From the NCBI RefSeq assembly GCF_011682065.1, contig NZ_VUYU01000008.1, forward strand, positions 248,001 to 312,000: DNA of 64,000 nucleotides. The letters run 5' to 3'. The first letter of the stretch is position 1. Every line of letters begins with the position of its first letter. Origin of the DNA: Massilia rubra (GTDB lineage Bacteria; Pseudomonadota; Gammaproteobacteria; Burkholderiales; Burkholderiaceae_D). This document shows, one piece after another, positions 28,369 through 37,248 of the stretch. The position numbers and the translations under genes are program-made. A model generated the notes under the pieces. That model worked only from the letters and a program-made list of their open reading frames with translations. It was not told the DNA's origin and did no database searches.

Positions 28369-30603
28369 ATGAAGCGATTGCGCGTGCTGGCCGCGGCCTG
28401 CGCCCTGGGCCTGCCCGCGGGCGCCGCCCTGGCGCAGCCTGGCGCCGCGCCGCAGCCTGAGGCCGGCGTGGCGGTGACGGCGCGTCCGCGCGTGGCGCTG
28501 GTGCTCTCCGGCGGCGGCGCACGCGGCTTTGCCCACATCGGCGTGCTGCGCGTGTTGCGCGACATGCGGGTGCCGGTCGACATCGTGGTCGGCACCAGCA
28601 TGGGCAGCGTGATCGGCGGCGCCTACGCGGCCGGCTCCTCGGTGGCCGACCTGGAACAGATGGCGCGCCACACCGACTGGGACCGCGTGGTGGCCGACCG
28701 GCCGGCGCGCGAAGACCTCGAATTCCGGCGTCGCGAAGAAGACGTGCTGCTGCCGTCGCGCATCGAGTTCGGCCTGCACCGCGATGGCATCTCGCTGCCG
28801 CCGGCGGCGGCCGGCAACGCCGCGCTGGAACTGGCGCTGGCGCGCCTGCTGCCGGCCGGCACGCGCGACCGCCCGGTCAATCAACTGAGCCTGCCGTTTC
28901 GCTCGGTCGCCTCCGACCTGGTCACGGGCGACCTGGTCGACCTGGTCGACACCCCGCTGTTTTTGACCATGCGCGCCTCGCTCGCGGTGCCGGGCGTGTT
29001 CGCGCCGGTGCGGGTGAACCAGCGCCTGGTGGTCGACGGCGGCCTGGTGCGCAACCTGCCGATCGACCTGGCGCGCAAGATGGGCGCCGACATCATCATC
29101 GCGGTCAATGTCGGCACCCCGCTGGCGCCCGAGAAAAACCTCGGCAGCGCGCTCGGCGTGGCGCAGCAGATGATCAACATCCTGACCGAGCAGAACGTGC
29201 AGCGCTCGATCAGGGAACTCGGCCCGGGCGATGTGTTGATCTCGCCGGAATTGAGCGGCACGAGTTTTCTGGACTTTCGCAATATCGACAGCGCCATCAA
29301 GGGCGGCGAGGCGGCCACGCGCGCGCTGGCGCCGCGCCTGGCGGCGCTGGCGCTGCCCGAGGCCGAGTACGCGCTGTTCGAAAACAACCGCCTGGCCACG
29401 CCGCCGCTGTCGGACACGCCGATGCTGTTGACCGAGGTCAAGGTCGAGAGCAGCGGGCGCATCAATCCGAAAATCCTGCAGGTGCAGTCCGGCCTGGCGC
29501 AGGGCCAGACCCGCACGCGCGACCAGGTGCGGCGCGCCGCCAACAGCCTGTACGGACGCGGCGACCTGGAGCGGGTCGAGACCGACATCGACGACGAAGG
29601 CGGCCAGCGCGCGGTGGCCATCCGCGCCACCGAGGCCGGCTGGACCAACAGCCGCCTGCGCGTGGGGCTGGAACTGGCCAGCGACTTCGACGACGCCAAC
29701 CGCTTCGCGCTGAAAGTGATGCACGTGCGTTCCTCGATGAATCCGTGGGGCGGCGAGCTGCGCACCACGGCCCAGATCGGCGACGAGCGCGGCATCGGGG
29801 TCCAGTTCCACCAGCCGCTCGGCCCCGGTTCGCCCTGGTACGTGGCGCCGGCGCTCCAGTACGGCTCGACCTCGCTCGACTTCTTCAGCGAAGGGCGGCG
29901 CAAGGTGCGCTATGCCTACTCGCAGCGTTCGGTGCGCTTGGTGCTGGGGCGCGAACTGGGGACCTGGGGCGATGTGCAGTTCGGCGTCGTCAAGCAGCGC
30001 CTCGGTGCGCGCGCGCTCATTCCCGAGGATGCGGCGGGCGAGCATGCATCGAACAGCTATCAATACTTCCGTTACCGGGTCGACACGCTCGACTCGCTCG
30101 GCTTTCCCAGCCGCGGCTACCTGGTTGACGCCCAATTGGCCGGCACCGGTATCGGCGCCGATGGGGCCACGCCGCTGGCGCAGTTTTCCCTGCTCGGCAT
30201 GAGCGCTTTCCGCACGCGCGACTGGGCCGGCCATGTGTACGGCGAATACGCGGTCGCCAGCAGCGGCGACGCGCCGCTCAGCCTGGGTGGATTCTTGCGT
30301 TTGTCGGGCTCGATGCCGGAATCGGTCGAAGGCAACCGCATCGCCTTCTGGCGGCTGGTGATGGCGCGCCGCATCGGCGCCTTGCCGGTGACCCTGGGCG
30401 GCACCCTGCGCGCCGGCTTTTCGCTGGAAGCGGGCGGCGCGTTCGACCGCCGCCAGATCGTGCAGGGCGACGTCACCGCCTTCAAGCAGGCCGTCAGCGG
30501 GTTTTTGTCGGTCGACACGCGCTTCGGCCCGGTGTACGCGGGCGCCGGCAAGACCGTACACGGCGGCAGCACCGCCTACTTGTTCCTCGGGCCGATCTGG
30601 TAA
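28369..30603 (+). CDS. Patatin-like phospholipase with C-terminal outer-membrane barrel (type Vd, PlpD family)
   Basis: A 744-residue protein with a signal peptide (about 1-22), then a patatin domain with oxyanion motif SGGGARG (47-53), nucleophile S77 in GTSMG and catalytic D223 in VDGG. A POTRA-like segment lies at about 355-430, and the C-terminal half is a BamA/Omp85-type 16-strand barrel ending in ...YLFLGPIW. This layout defines type Vd autotransporters, whose lipase is displayed or released at the surface. The gene starts ten bases after gspC but its export should need Sec and Bam, not the T2SS. Confidence 0.9.
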   Translation: MKRLRVLAAACALGLPAGAALAQPGAAPQPEAGVAVTARPRVALVLSGGGARGFAHIGVLRVLRDMRVPVDIVVGTSMGSVIGGAYAAGSSVADLEQMARHTDWDRVVADRPAREDLEFRRREEDVLLPSRIEFGLHRDGISLPPAAAGNAALELALARLLPAGTRDRPVNQLSLPFRSVASDLVTGDLVDLVDTPLFLTMRASLAVPGVFAPVRVNQRLVVDGGLVRNLPIDLARKMGADIIIAVNVGTPLAPEKNLGSALGVAQQMINILTEQNVQRSIRELGPGDVLISPELSGTSFLDFRNIDSAIKGGEAATRALAPRLAALALPEAEYALFENNRLATPPLSDTPMLLTEVKVESSGRINPKILQVQSGLAQGQTRTRDQVRRAANSLYGRGDLERVETDIDDEGGQRAVAIRATEAGWTNSRLRVGLELASDFDDANRFALKVMHVRSSMNPWGGELRTTAQIGDERGIGVQFHQPLGPGSPWYVAPALQYGSTSLDFFSEGRRKVRYAYSQRSVRLVLGRELGTWGDVQFGVVKQRLGARALIPEDAAGEHASNSYQYFRYRVDTLDSLGFPSRGYLVDAQLAGTGIGADGATPLAQFSLLGMSAFRTRDWAGHVYGEYAVASSGDAPLSLGGFLRLSGSMPESVEGNRIAFWRLVMARRIGALPVTLGGTLRAGFSLEAGGAFDRRQIVQGDVTAFKQAVSGFLSVDTRFGPVYAGAGKTVHGGSTAYLFLGPIW

Positions 30604-30802
30604 ACGAACTGACCGGAGTCGATCTGACCGAGTGAACGACATATCGTTTGGCAGGTCATATGGAGATGAGGCGAAGGGACTTCACCGAGCGGCATTTGGC
30701 TCTGATGAGGCTCTGGTGCGATCGTTTGTCACCCAATGACGAGGATATCCACTTGTGTCCGCCAGACTCAACATCCTGGCACTTGATTGAGGCAGCCAAT
30801 AT

Positions 30803-31060
30803 ATGATGAACATCATAACATTCAGCGACGCGCAGACTAGTTTGAAGACGGTGATGGACGACGTATGCAAAGACCACAACCCGACATTGATTACTCGTGT
30901 CAATGGAGAACACGTTGTCATGTTGTCCCTCGCAGACTTCAATAGCATGGAAGAGACAATGTATCTTCTGAGCTCGTTGAAGAACGCGAACCGCTTGATG
31001 GAATCCATTGCGCAACTCAAGACTGGCCAGGTCCACACCAAGACGCTAATACGCAATTAG
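30803..31060 (+). CDS. Orphan Phd/YefM-family antitoxin
   Basis: An 85-residue protein starting MMNIITFSDAQTSLKTVMDDVC, with the Phd/YefM fold pattern: the N-terminal DNA-binding half includes LITRVNGEHVVMLSLADFNSMEET, followed by a helical tail that would wrap a toxin. Normally this antitoxin is followed within a few bases by a RelE/YoeB or Doc toxin. Here the next 120 bases have no open frame of that size, and the next gene is on the other strand. Base composition is poorer in GC than its neighbours, suggesting transfer or decay of a former pair. An ATG one codon later is also possible. Confidence 0.8.
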   Translation: MMNIITFSDAQTSLKTVMDDVCKDHNPTLITRVNGEHVVMLSLADFNSMEETMYLLSSLKNANRLMESIAQLKTGQVHTKTLIRN

Positions 31061-31104
31061 CAAGTAGGCGGTCAACAACAAGATTCGTAAGACGATGCCA
31101 TAAG

Positions 31105-31142
31105 CGTTGCCACAACTGCTTGCGGCATTGCTTGTGGCAACG
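31105..31142. other. Perfect 11-bp inverted repeat between convergent genes
   Basis: CGTTGCCACAA (31105-31115) and TTGTGGCAACG (31132-31142) flank a 16-base loop. It lies between the antitoxin and the convergent XRE gene. No T tract follows on either strand, so a terminator is possible but unproved. Confidence 0.6.
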
Positions 31143-31180
31143 ATGAGGATCCGACTTGGATGAGGTCAGCCAGACACGGC

Positions 31181-31915
31181 TTACGCGCGGCGCAGCGCGG
31201 TAAACGCGCTCGACTCCCATGATTGAAAGCCGAGCAGCAAGGTCACGCCGTCGCGCTCGTCGCGGGCCAGGCGGCGGTCGGCCTGGTGCAGGCGCGCCAG
31301 CTCGGCCGCCAACTGCTGGATTTTCAGCAGCAGTTCGCGCGAGCTGCCCAGCGACAGGCGCGCGGGCAGGCACAGCAAGGTTTCGCCGGCGCCGTCGAAG
31401 CGCCCGCTGAAGTAATCCTCCACCACATGCTCGCGGAAATACTGCTGCACCGGCCCGTCCGGCAGCCAGCGGAAGGTGGTCGAGACGCGCATGCTGTAGC
31501 GGTTCAGGGGTTTGAGTTCGATCAGGCCGAGGCGGTCGAGTTCGACCATCAGGCCGATGCATTCCGGCTCGCTCAGCTGGTAGGTTTCGATGATCTGGTC
31601 GAGCGTCCAGTTGCCCAGGCAACAGATGGCGACCAGCAGCAGGCGCGGATTGGCCATCAGCGACTTTTCCTGGGTGGGCGTGAGGGTGTCGGCCTGGGGA
31701 CGGGCATCGGCGGCGCGGCGCAGCACGTCTTCGAGCGGCACCCCGGCCGCCTTGCAGATTTGCGCCAGGCGCGACAGGGCCATATCTTTCTGCCCGAACA
31801 TGCGCTTGACGCTCGACTCGCTCATGCCGATGCGTGTCGCCAGCGCCTTGTAGGTGATGCCCGCCGCGCGCAACTCGGCGCGCAGCACTTGTATGACCAG
31901 CTCGGGTGAGCTCAT
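31181..31915 (-). CDS. XRE-family transcriptional regulator with a winged-helix-like C-terminal part
   Basis: A 244-residue protein with an N-terminal helix-turn-helix of the Cro/CI type (ITYKALATRIGMSESSVKRMFGQKDMALSRLAQICKAAGV, about 20-58). A middle region (TLDQIIETYQLSEPECIGLMVELDRLGLIEL) looks like a second DNA- or ligand-binding helical unit. A C-terminal region of unknown function follows, rich in Leu and Arg. No membrane segment. Divergent from an outer-membrane barrel gene 143 bases away, with a 13-bp palindrome in between. Confidence 0.8.
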   Translation of the reverse strand: MSSPELVIQVLRAELRAAGITYKALATRIGMSESSVKRMFGQKDMALSRLAQICKAAGVPLEDVLRRAADARPQADTLTPTQEKSLMANPRLLLVAICCLGNWTLDQIIETYQLSEPECIGLMVELDRLGLIELKPLNRYSMRVSTTFRWLPDGPVQQYFREHVVEDYFSGRFDGAGETLLCLPARLSLGSSRELLLKIQQLAAELARLHQADRRLARDERDGVTLLLGFQSWESSAFTALRRA

Positions 31916-31961
31916 GCGATTCCTTTAAGGGCAAAATGTAGTGTTATCCGATACTGAATGT

Positions 31962-31974
31962 ACCGAATTTCGGT
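31962..31974. promoter_or_regulatory. Candidate operator between XRE regulator and barrel gene
   Basis: ACCGAATTTCGGT is a perfect 6-1-6 palindrome, placed 46 bases from the XRE start and 84 bases from the barrel start. This is a natural site for autoregulation or control of the neighbour; no binding evidence. Confidence 0.4.
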
Positions 31975-32058
31975 GCTTCGCACAAGAAGATAGTACTTTT
32001 TGCGGAAAAGCAGGACACTGTACTCAGCCCAGAAACATCCCTGACCGAAAGTGAACCG

Positions 32059-32634
32059 ATGCAGAAACTCCCGCTGCTTGCCGTCCTCCTGCTGACCGTG
32101 TTCAGCGGTGCCGCCAGCGGCGCCAGTTACGGCGACACCAGTCCGATCTATGCGGGTGGCGGGGCGGGGCGGATGCAGTTGAGCGCGCCATGCGGCGGCG
32201 CGGATGGATGCAAGGGACAGGACAACGGCAGCGGCAAGCTGTTCGCCGGTTTCAACTTTGCGCCGTTCAGCGCGTGGCAGGGTTCGGAGTTGACCAGTTC
32301 GGTCGAGCTGGTGGGCTACCGCAGCGGCAAGATGAACCTGGCGCGCGAGCGTGGCGCGGCGTCGCTGCGGGGAGCGGGGCTGTCGTACCGGATCAGTTCA
32401 CGCGAGACCGATGCGCTGTCGGTGCATGCCAGGGCGGGGCTGACCCGCTTGTCGGGCAAGTTCGATGGCGAGTCAAGCGCGTCGACCGGCCTCATGGGTG
32501 GCTTGGGGATCGCGTATGCGCTCGACAAGCATCTGTCGCTGACGGCCGATTACGATGTGCTCAGGGCCGGCTTCGGCGCGCTGGCACGCACGCATGTGCA
32601 TTTGATGACATTAGGCGCGGCCTGGAAGTTCTAG
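32059..32634 (+). CDS. Small outer-membrane beta-barrel protein
   Basis: A 191-residue protein with a signal peptide (MQKLPLLAVLLLTVFSGAASG) and alternating polar/apolar strands. It ends in AAWKF, the aromatic terminal signature recognised by the Bam machinery. The length and the LSLTADYDVL and GLGIAYALDKHL strands match OmpA/OmpW-like eight-stranded barrels. A cysteine pair (CGGADGC) lies in the first loop. Function unknown. Divergent from the XRE regulator. Confidence 0.72.
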   Translation: MQKLPLLAVLLLTVFSGAASGASYGDTSPIYAGGGAGRMQLSAPCGGADGCKGQDNGSGKLFAGFNFAPFSAWQGSELTSSVELVGYRSGKMNLARERGAASLRGAGLSYRISSRETDALSVHARAGLTRLSGKFDGESSASTGLMGGLGIAYALDKHLSLTADYDVLRAGFGALARTHVHLMTLGAAWKF

Positions 32635-32698
32635 GCGGCGCATACAAGATGGCCTGATCGCGGGCGCCCACCAGGGCGCCCGCTGGCGGCCCTCGGAA

Positions 32699-32896
32699 TC
32701 ACCCGGCGTACTCGAGCGCCGGCTTCGTCAACGCTTCCATATACAGTTCACAGCAATTGTGCAAGTCTTCAAGCGTTTCGCCCCATGGCGCCGCTGGTTC
32801 CACGCTCGAGCTGGTCACATTGCCCTGGTCGTCGTAATACACCGAATAGACCGCCAGTTCCCCGGCCTTGTTCATGACCCGGTAATTCCACGTCAT
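32699..32896 (-). CDS. Small conserved hypothetical protein
   Basis: A 65-residue acidic protein beginning MTWNYRVMNKAGELAVYSVYYDDQ. The pattern (short beta strands, then ETLEDLHNCCELYMEAL helix) resembles small hypothetical proteins common in many bacteria, but no function is known to me. No signal peptide. Its ATG overlaps the stop of the upstream basic protein (ATGA), so the two form a translationally coupled pair. Confidence 0.65.
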   Translation of the reverse strand: MTWNYRVMNKAGELAVYSVYYDDQGNVTSSSVEPAAPWGETLEDLHNCCELYMEALTKPALEYAG

Positions 32897-33093
32897 TCGT
32901 CCTCCGGCACCAGCCTGGCCTTCTTGAGCGCGCGCTTGGCCGCCTGGCGCTCCTGCGCCGGGCCCTTGGCGTGCGGCCCGGCGGCGCGCAGCTTGGCTGC
33001 CACGGCCACCGGATTGCGCACCTTGGCAACCTGCTGGGTCGGCTTGACCGTGATGCGCATCTTTTGCCGCGTCGCCAATGCCTTGTTCGCCAT
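32893..33093 (-). CDS. Small basic hypothetical protein
   Basis: A 66-residue Lys/Arg/Ala-rich protein (MANKALATRQKMRITVKPTQ at the start, KRALKKARLVPEDE at the end), likely cytoplasmic and possibly nucleic-acid binding by charge alone. The frame is open far upstream across hslU on this strand, but the ATG at 33093, with GGAGGCGCGCG before it, is the sensible start. It lies 11 bases after the hslU stop, so it may be read from the hslVU transcript, and overlaps the next gene by four bases. Confidence 0.55.
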   Translation of the reverse strand: MANKALATRQKMRITVKPTQQVAKVRNPVAVAAKLRAAGPHAKGPAQERQAAKRALKKARLVPEDE

Positions 33094-33104
33094 CGCGCGC
33101 CTCC

Positions 33105-34463
33105 TTACAGCACGTAGCGCGACAAGTCTTCGTTGTCGGCCAGTTTGTCCAGGCGCTCGTTCACGTACGCGGCACTGATCGCCACCACGCTGCCGCCGGT
33201 CTCGCTGGCGGTAAACGACACTTCTTCCAGCAACTTTTCCATCACCGTGTACAAGCGCCGCGCGCCGATGTTCTCGGTGCGCTCGTTGACCGAAAACGCA
33301 ATCTCGGCCAGCCGCGTGATGCCGTCCGGCGCAAACTCGATTTTCACATCCTCGGTCGCCAGCAAGGCCTCGTACTGCTTGGTCAAACAGGCGTCGGTGC
33401 TGGTGAGAATGCACTCGAAATCGGCAATCGACAGCGATTCGAGCTCGACCCGGATCGGAAAGCGCCCCTGCAACTCGGGAATCAGGTCCGACGGCTTGGC
33501 CAGGTGGAACGCGCCCGAGGCGATGAACAGAATATGGTCGGTGCGGATCATGCCGTACTTGGTGTTGACCGTGGTGCCCTCGACCAGCGGCAACAGGTCG
33601 CGCTGCACGCCGGCGCGCGACACATCGGCCCCGCCCATTTCGGAGCGCGACGCGATCTTGTCGATCTCGTCGAGGAACACGATGCCGTTCTGCTCGACGT
33701 TGGCGATCGCCTTTTGCTTCAACTCGTCATCGTTGACCAGCTTGGCCGCTTCTTCATCGATCAGGATCTTCATCGCTTCGCGGATCTTGATCTTGCGCGG
33801 CTTCTTGCGCGCCGCGCCGATGCCGGAAAACATGGACTTGATCTGCTCGGTCATTTCTTCCATGCCGGGCGGGGCCATGATTTCCATCTGGGGACCGGGC
33901 TCGGCCACTTCGAGCTCGATTTCGCGGTCGTCCAGCTCGCCTTCACGCAGGCGCTTGCGGAAGGTCTGGCGCGTGCCGTCGCCTTCCTTGGTTTCAAGCG
34001 GCGCCGGCGTGACGTTAAAGCCGAAGTCGCGCGCCGGCGGCACCAGGATGTCGATGATGCGGTCTTCGGCCGCGTCTTCGGCGCGCTGGCGCACTTTTTT
34101 CATTTCGCTGGCGCGGGTCTGCTTGATGCCGATGTCGATCAGGTCGCGGATGATGGTGTCGACGTCGCGCCCCACATAGCCCACTTCGGTGAACTTGGTC
34201 GCTTCGATCTTGATGAAGGGGGCGTCGGCCAGCTTGGCCAGGCGCCGTGCGATCTCGGTCTTGCCGACCCCGGTGGGGCCGATCATGAGGATGTTCTTGG
34301 GCGTGATTTCATGGCGCAGCGGCTCGGCCACCTGCTGGCGGCGCCAGCGGTTGCGCAGGGCGATGGCGACGGCGCGCTTGGCCTTGCCCTGGCCGACCAC
34401 GTGCTTGTCGAGTTCGGAAACGATGTCGCGCGGCGTCATGTTCATGTTCATGGAGTTTGGCAT
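33105..34463 (-). CDS. hslU: ATP-dependent protease ATPase subunit HslU
   Basis: AAA+ unfoldase that feeds substrates to the HslV peptidase (ClpQY). The 452 residues contain [20 protein letters not shown], Walker [13 protein letters not shown], the inserted I domain with its acidic and charged helices, Walker [12 protein letters not shown], and the C-terminal [17 protein letters not shown] with terminal YVL that inserts into HslV. The start at 34463 follows AAGGGGAAGCACC; the frame runs 19 codons further, into the hslV stop region. Twelve bases separate it from hslV. Confidence 0.97.
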   Translation of the reverse strand: MPNSMNMNMTPRDIVSELDKHVVGQGKAKRAVAIALRNRWRRQQVAEPLRHEITPKNILMIGPTGVGKTEIARRLAKLADAPFIKIEATKFTEVGYVGRDVDTIIRDLIDIGIKQTRASEMKKVRQRAEDAAEDRIIDILVPPARDFGFNVTPAPLETKEGDGTRQTFRKRLREGELDDREIELEVAEPGPQMEIMAPPGMEEMTEQIKSMFSGIGAARKKPRKIKIREAMKILIDEEAAKLVNDDELKQKAIANVEQNGIVFLDEIDKIASRSEMGGADVSRAGVQRDLLPLVEGTTVNTKYGMIRTDHILFIASGAFHLAKPSDLIPELQGRFPIRVELESLSIADFECILTSTDACLTKQYEALLATEDVKIEFAPDGITRLAEIAFSVNERTENIGARRLYTVMEKLLEEVSFTASETGGSVVAISAAYVNERLDKLADNEDLSRYVL

Positions 34464-34474
34464 GGTGCTTCCCC

Positions 34475-35011
34475 TTAATCCAGTGTTTCGATGATGTGCG
34501 ACATATTCGTATAGATGCACAGCTGGCCGGCGATGGTCAGCGATTTTTTCACGATCTCGGCCGGCGACAAATCGGTGTTTTCTTGCAGGGCCTTGGCGGC
34601 CGACTGGGCGTAGGTGCCGCCCGAGCCGATGGCGCCGACCCCGTCTTCGGGTTCGAGCACGTCGCCGTTGCCGGTGATGACCAGGGTCGATTCATGGTCG
34701 GCCACCAGCAGCATGGCTTCCAGGCGGCGCAGCACGCGGTCGGTGCGCCAGTCCTTGGCCAGTTCCACCGAGGCGCGCAGCAGGTTGCCCTGGTGCTTTT
34801 CGAGCTTGCCTTCGAAGCGGTCGAGCAATGTGAAAGCGTCGGCGGTGCCGCCGGCGAAGCCGCACAGGACCTTGCCCTGGTAGAGCTTGCGCACCTTGCG
34901 GGCCGTGCCCTTCATGACGATGTTGCCGAGCGTGACCTGGCCATCGCCGCCGATCGCCACTTGCTTGCCGCGCCGTACGCACAGGATGGTGGTGCCGTGA
35001 AATTGTTCCAT
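34475..35011 (-). CDS. hslV: ATP-dependent protease peptidase subunit HslV
   Basis: Proteasome-like peptidase, 178 residues. The catalytic N-terminal threonine should be exposed after removal of a short leader: MEQFHG precedes TTILCVRRG, so processing would leave Thr1. Other family markers are [30 protein letters not shown] and [16 protein letters not shown]. Normal length. It is transcribed with hslU in the usual V-U order. Confidence 0.97.
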   Translation of the reverse strand: MEQFHGTTILCVRRGKQVAIGGDGQVTLGNIVMKGTARKVRKLYQGKVLCGFAGGTADAFTLLDRFEGKLEKHQGNLLRASVELAKDWRTDRVLRRLEAMLLVADHESTLVITGNGDVLEPEDGVGAIGSGGTYAQSAAKALQENTDLSPAEIVKKSLTIAGQLCIYTNMSHIIETLD

Positions 35012-35164
35012 TATCGTTGCCTCTCAGTGATGGAGCGGCCGGCCGGAGATGGCTCCCGCGCGGCTGCATGCCCCCCAGAAATGGGGATGCTCACGGAAAT
35101 TGCAAGACAGTTAACGGCCGCTTGCCCATGCCGCGCACCGGCCGGCCATGCTCGGCGGCGCTGG

Positions 35165-36496
35165 TCAGTACTTGTGCGGGAACAGCTTGGCCACTTCCGT
35201 GAAGCCCAGTAGTTTGAACAGTGCGGCGACCAAATGGTTCAATTCGCGCAGCTCGATTTTTTTCTCGGCCGCGATCGGGCGCAAGCGGTTGAGCAGGGCG
35301 GCGGCCGCCGAATAGTCGACCCGCGCCAGGCGCGAGCAGTCGAACAGCACCGTTTCGGCGCTGTCGGCGGCGTAGGCGTCGATGGCGTCGAACAGGGCCG
35401 TGCCCGACCCTTCGATCACCGACGGCAGCATGAAGCCATCGGTGGCCGGCGGCGTGTGCAGGATGCTGACCGAGGTGGCGGTGCTCAAGGACGGTTCGAA
35501 CGACGGCGGCGACACCTCGTAGGTGACGCAGTAATCCATCGCCGTTTCTTCGAAGTCTTTTTCGCGGTCGAGCAGCTGGAACAGGGCCAGCAGCAGCAGC
35601 CAGGGCGCTTCGCTGGCGTCGCGCTGGCCGATCTCGATGGTCGAGTGGACCAGCTCGGCCAGTTCGGCGGCGCCGGCCACGATCAGTTCGCGGTCGCTGG
35701 CGCGCAGGCGGTTCATGGTTTCGAGCAGCAGGGCGCAGCCGTCCGGCGTCACGCTCTGGATGCGCGCAAATTCGAGGCGCAGCACCGGGTTTTCGCTGGC
35801 GCGCTGCAACAGGCGTTCCAGGCGCGGGGCCACTTCGCCGTCGAGCACGCCGCTGAACACTTCAGTCGGGGTGACGCCGGCAAAGGTGCGTTCTTCCATG
35901 CCCGGAGGCATCAGCGGCGGCGACCACGACGGCGGCGAGGTTTCGAACTGGCTGGCGTAATCGATTGCAATGTTGTCAAAATCCTCCTGGCGTCCGCCGA
36001 CCTGGTACAGGTCGAACAGCATCCACCAGATGGTGCGGTCGTCCTTGCCCAGCTCGGCCAGGCTGTCGAGCAGCATGTGTTCGGTCACGGCCATCTGGTC
36101 GTTGGCGAACATGATGGCGATTTCTTCGATCACGGGCGCGGTCTGGGGCGCCACCAGTGCGTCCGGCAAGTCTTCGTCGGCCAGCAGCTCGGTGGTGGCC
36201 AGTTCCAGCATCGGCAGGGTGTCGGTGGTGGCGCCATCGGCGGCCGCGGCCTTGGCCTTGCGCGGGCCGCTGCCCCAGGCCGGCTCGGGCGTGTTGAAAA
36301 TATCGTTCGACATGGCCGATTCGATCGCGTCGATCTTGGCCGCGGTGGCGCGCGCGATTTCGCGCTGGCGCGCGCGGTCGGCGTCGGTGTCGGCGGCCAG
36401 GCGCGACGGTTCACCGACGCGCAGGCGCGAGTCCGGCGCATTCTTGGCGCCGGGCTGCTCAGTTTTCTTCTTGTTGAAGATGGAGAAGATACCCAC
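35165..36496 (-). CDS. Tandem-STAS protein with two repeated modules
   Basis: A 443-residue cytoplasmic protein. A basic/Ala-rich disordered N-terminus (1-115) is followed by two homologous modules. Module 1 (about 121-290) has a helical part with DFDNIAIDYASQFETSPPSW (173-191, abridged) and a STAS-like fold (about 205-290, IQSVTPDGCALLLETMNRL). Module 2 (about 293-443) has DFEETAMDYCVTYEVSPPSF and a second STAS fold (about 352-443, LARVDYSAAAALLNRLRP). STAS domains act in anti-sigma-antagonist and lipid-transport systems, but no kinase or phosphatase partner lies beside it. It lies between dksA and hslV on the same strand. The function is not known to me. Confidence 0.72.
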   Translation of the reverse strand: MGIFSIFNKKKTEQPGAKNAPDSRLRVGEPSRLAADTDADRARQREIARATAAKIDAIESAMSNDIFNTPEPAWGSGPRKAKAAAADGATTDTLPMLELATTELLADEDLPDALVAPQTAPVIEEIAIMFANDQMAVTEHMLLDSLAELGKDDRTIWWMLFDLYQVGGRQEDFDNIAIDYASQFETSPPSWSPPLMPPGMEERTFAGVTPTEVFSGVLDGEVAPRLERLLQRASENPVLRLEFARIQSVTPDGCALLLETMNRLRASDRELIVAGAAELAELVHSTIEIGQRDASEAPWLLLLALFQLLDREKDFEETAMDYCVTYEVSPPSFEPSLSTATSVSILHTPPATDGFMLPSVIEGSGTALFDAIDAYAADSAETVLFDCSRLARVDYSAAAALLNRLRPIAAEKKIELRELNHLVAALFKLLGFTEVAKLFPHKY

Positions 36497-36737
36497 GTCG
36501 TTCCCTGTCTCGTTCTACGCTGCGTACTGCGCCAACCGCACCGGGCGCATCGAGCGCAGCAAGCGCCCTGGTTGATCTGACTGCGGATCTGTCTGCGGAA
36601 CCAACCGCACCGTCAAGCCGCACGGTAGCATGCCGGCCGGCACCACGCCACCCACCCCTCCTGTCCACTTGCCTGGACAATCCGACATAGTGTAGCCGAT
36701 AGGCAAGCTTCGAGTCGGATTGGCGGGAGCGGCAAAA

Positions 36738-36770
36738 CAAAAAAGCATGCGGGGGCGAACCCGCATGCTT
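36738..36770 (-). terminator. Rho-independent terminator of dksA
   Basis: AAGCATGCGGG (36743-36753) pairs with CCCGCATGCTT (36760-36770) around a six-base loop. On the minus strand the stem is followed by a T-rich run, about 26 bases past the dksA stop. A strong, classic terminator. Confidence 0.88.
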
Positions 36771-36795
36771 CTTCGGAGGTGGCGCGCGGCGCGGC

Positions 36796-37248
36796 TCAAT
36801 CGCCGTACAGCTTTTGTTTCAGCTCGCGGCGCTGCTGCGCTTCGAGCGAGAGCGTCGCGGTCGGGCGCGCGATCAGGCGTGGAATGCCGATCGGCTCGCC
36901 CGTCTCTTCGCACCAGCCGTAGTCGCCACCGTCGATGGCGGCGATCGATTGCTGCACCTTTTTCAGCAGCTTGCGCTCGCGGTCGCGCGTGCGCAGTTCG
37001 AGCGCGTGCTCTTCTTCGATGGTGGCGCGGTCGGCGGGATCGGGCACGAGCACGGTTTCGCGCAGGTGCTCGGTGGTCTCGCCGGCATTCTTGAGCAAGT
37101 CTTTTTCGAGCTGCTGCAAACGCGCCTTGAAAAACGCCAGCTGCGCCGGATTCATATAGTCCTTCTCACCCATGGCACGGATTTCGTCCTCGGAGATGAG
37201 ATGGCCTTCTGTATTGACGGCGGGGGTCGATTTAGTTGTTTTAGTCAT
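36796..37248 (-). CDS. dksA: RNA polymerase-binding transcription factor DksA, cysteine-poor form
   Basis: A 150-residue coiled-coil protein that enters the RNA polymerase secondary channel and works with ppGpp. The coiled-coil tip keeps the functional DPADRA motif (70-75). The zinc-finger positions read C113-x2-T116 and S134-x2-A137, so only one of the usual four cysteines remains and zinc binding is unlikely. This form occurs in many Alpha- and Betaproteobacteria. It ends in a good terminator, has its own long leader, and lies beside a COG0523 GTPase gene 197 bases upstream. Confidence 0.92.
   Translation of the reverse strand: MTKTTKSTPAVNTEGHLISEDEIRAMGEKDYMNPAQLAFFKARLQQLEKDLLKNAGETTEHLRETVLVPDPADRATIEEEHALELRTRDRERKLLKKVQQSIAAIDGGDYGWCEETGEPIGIPRLIARPTATLSLEAQQRRELKQKLYGD

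Noticed and set aside
31061-31180. Toxin partner of the Phd/YefM antitoxin
   Set aside because: No open frame of RelE, YoeB or Doc size follows, and the next gene is on the opposite strand.
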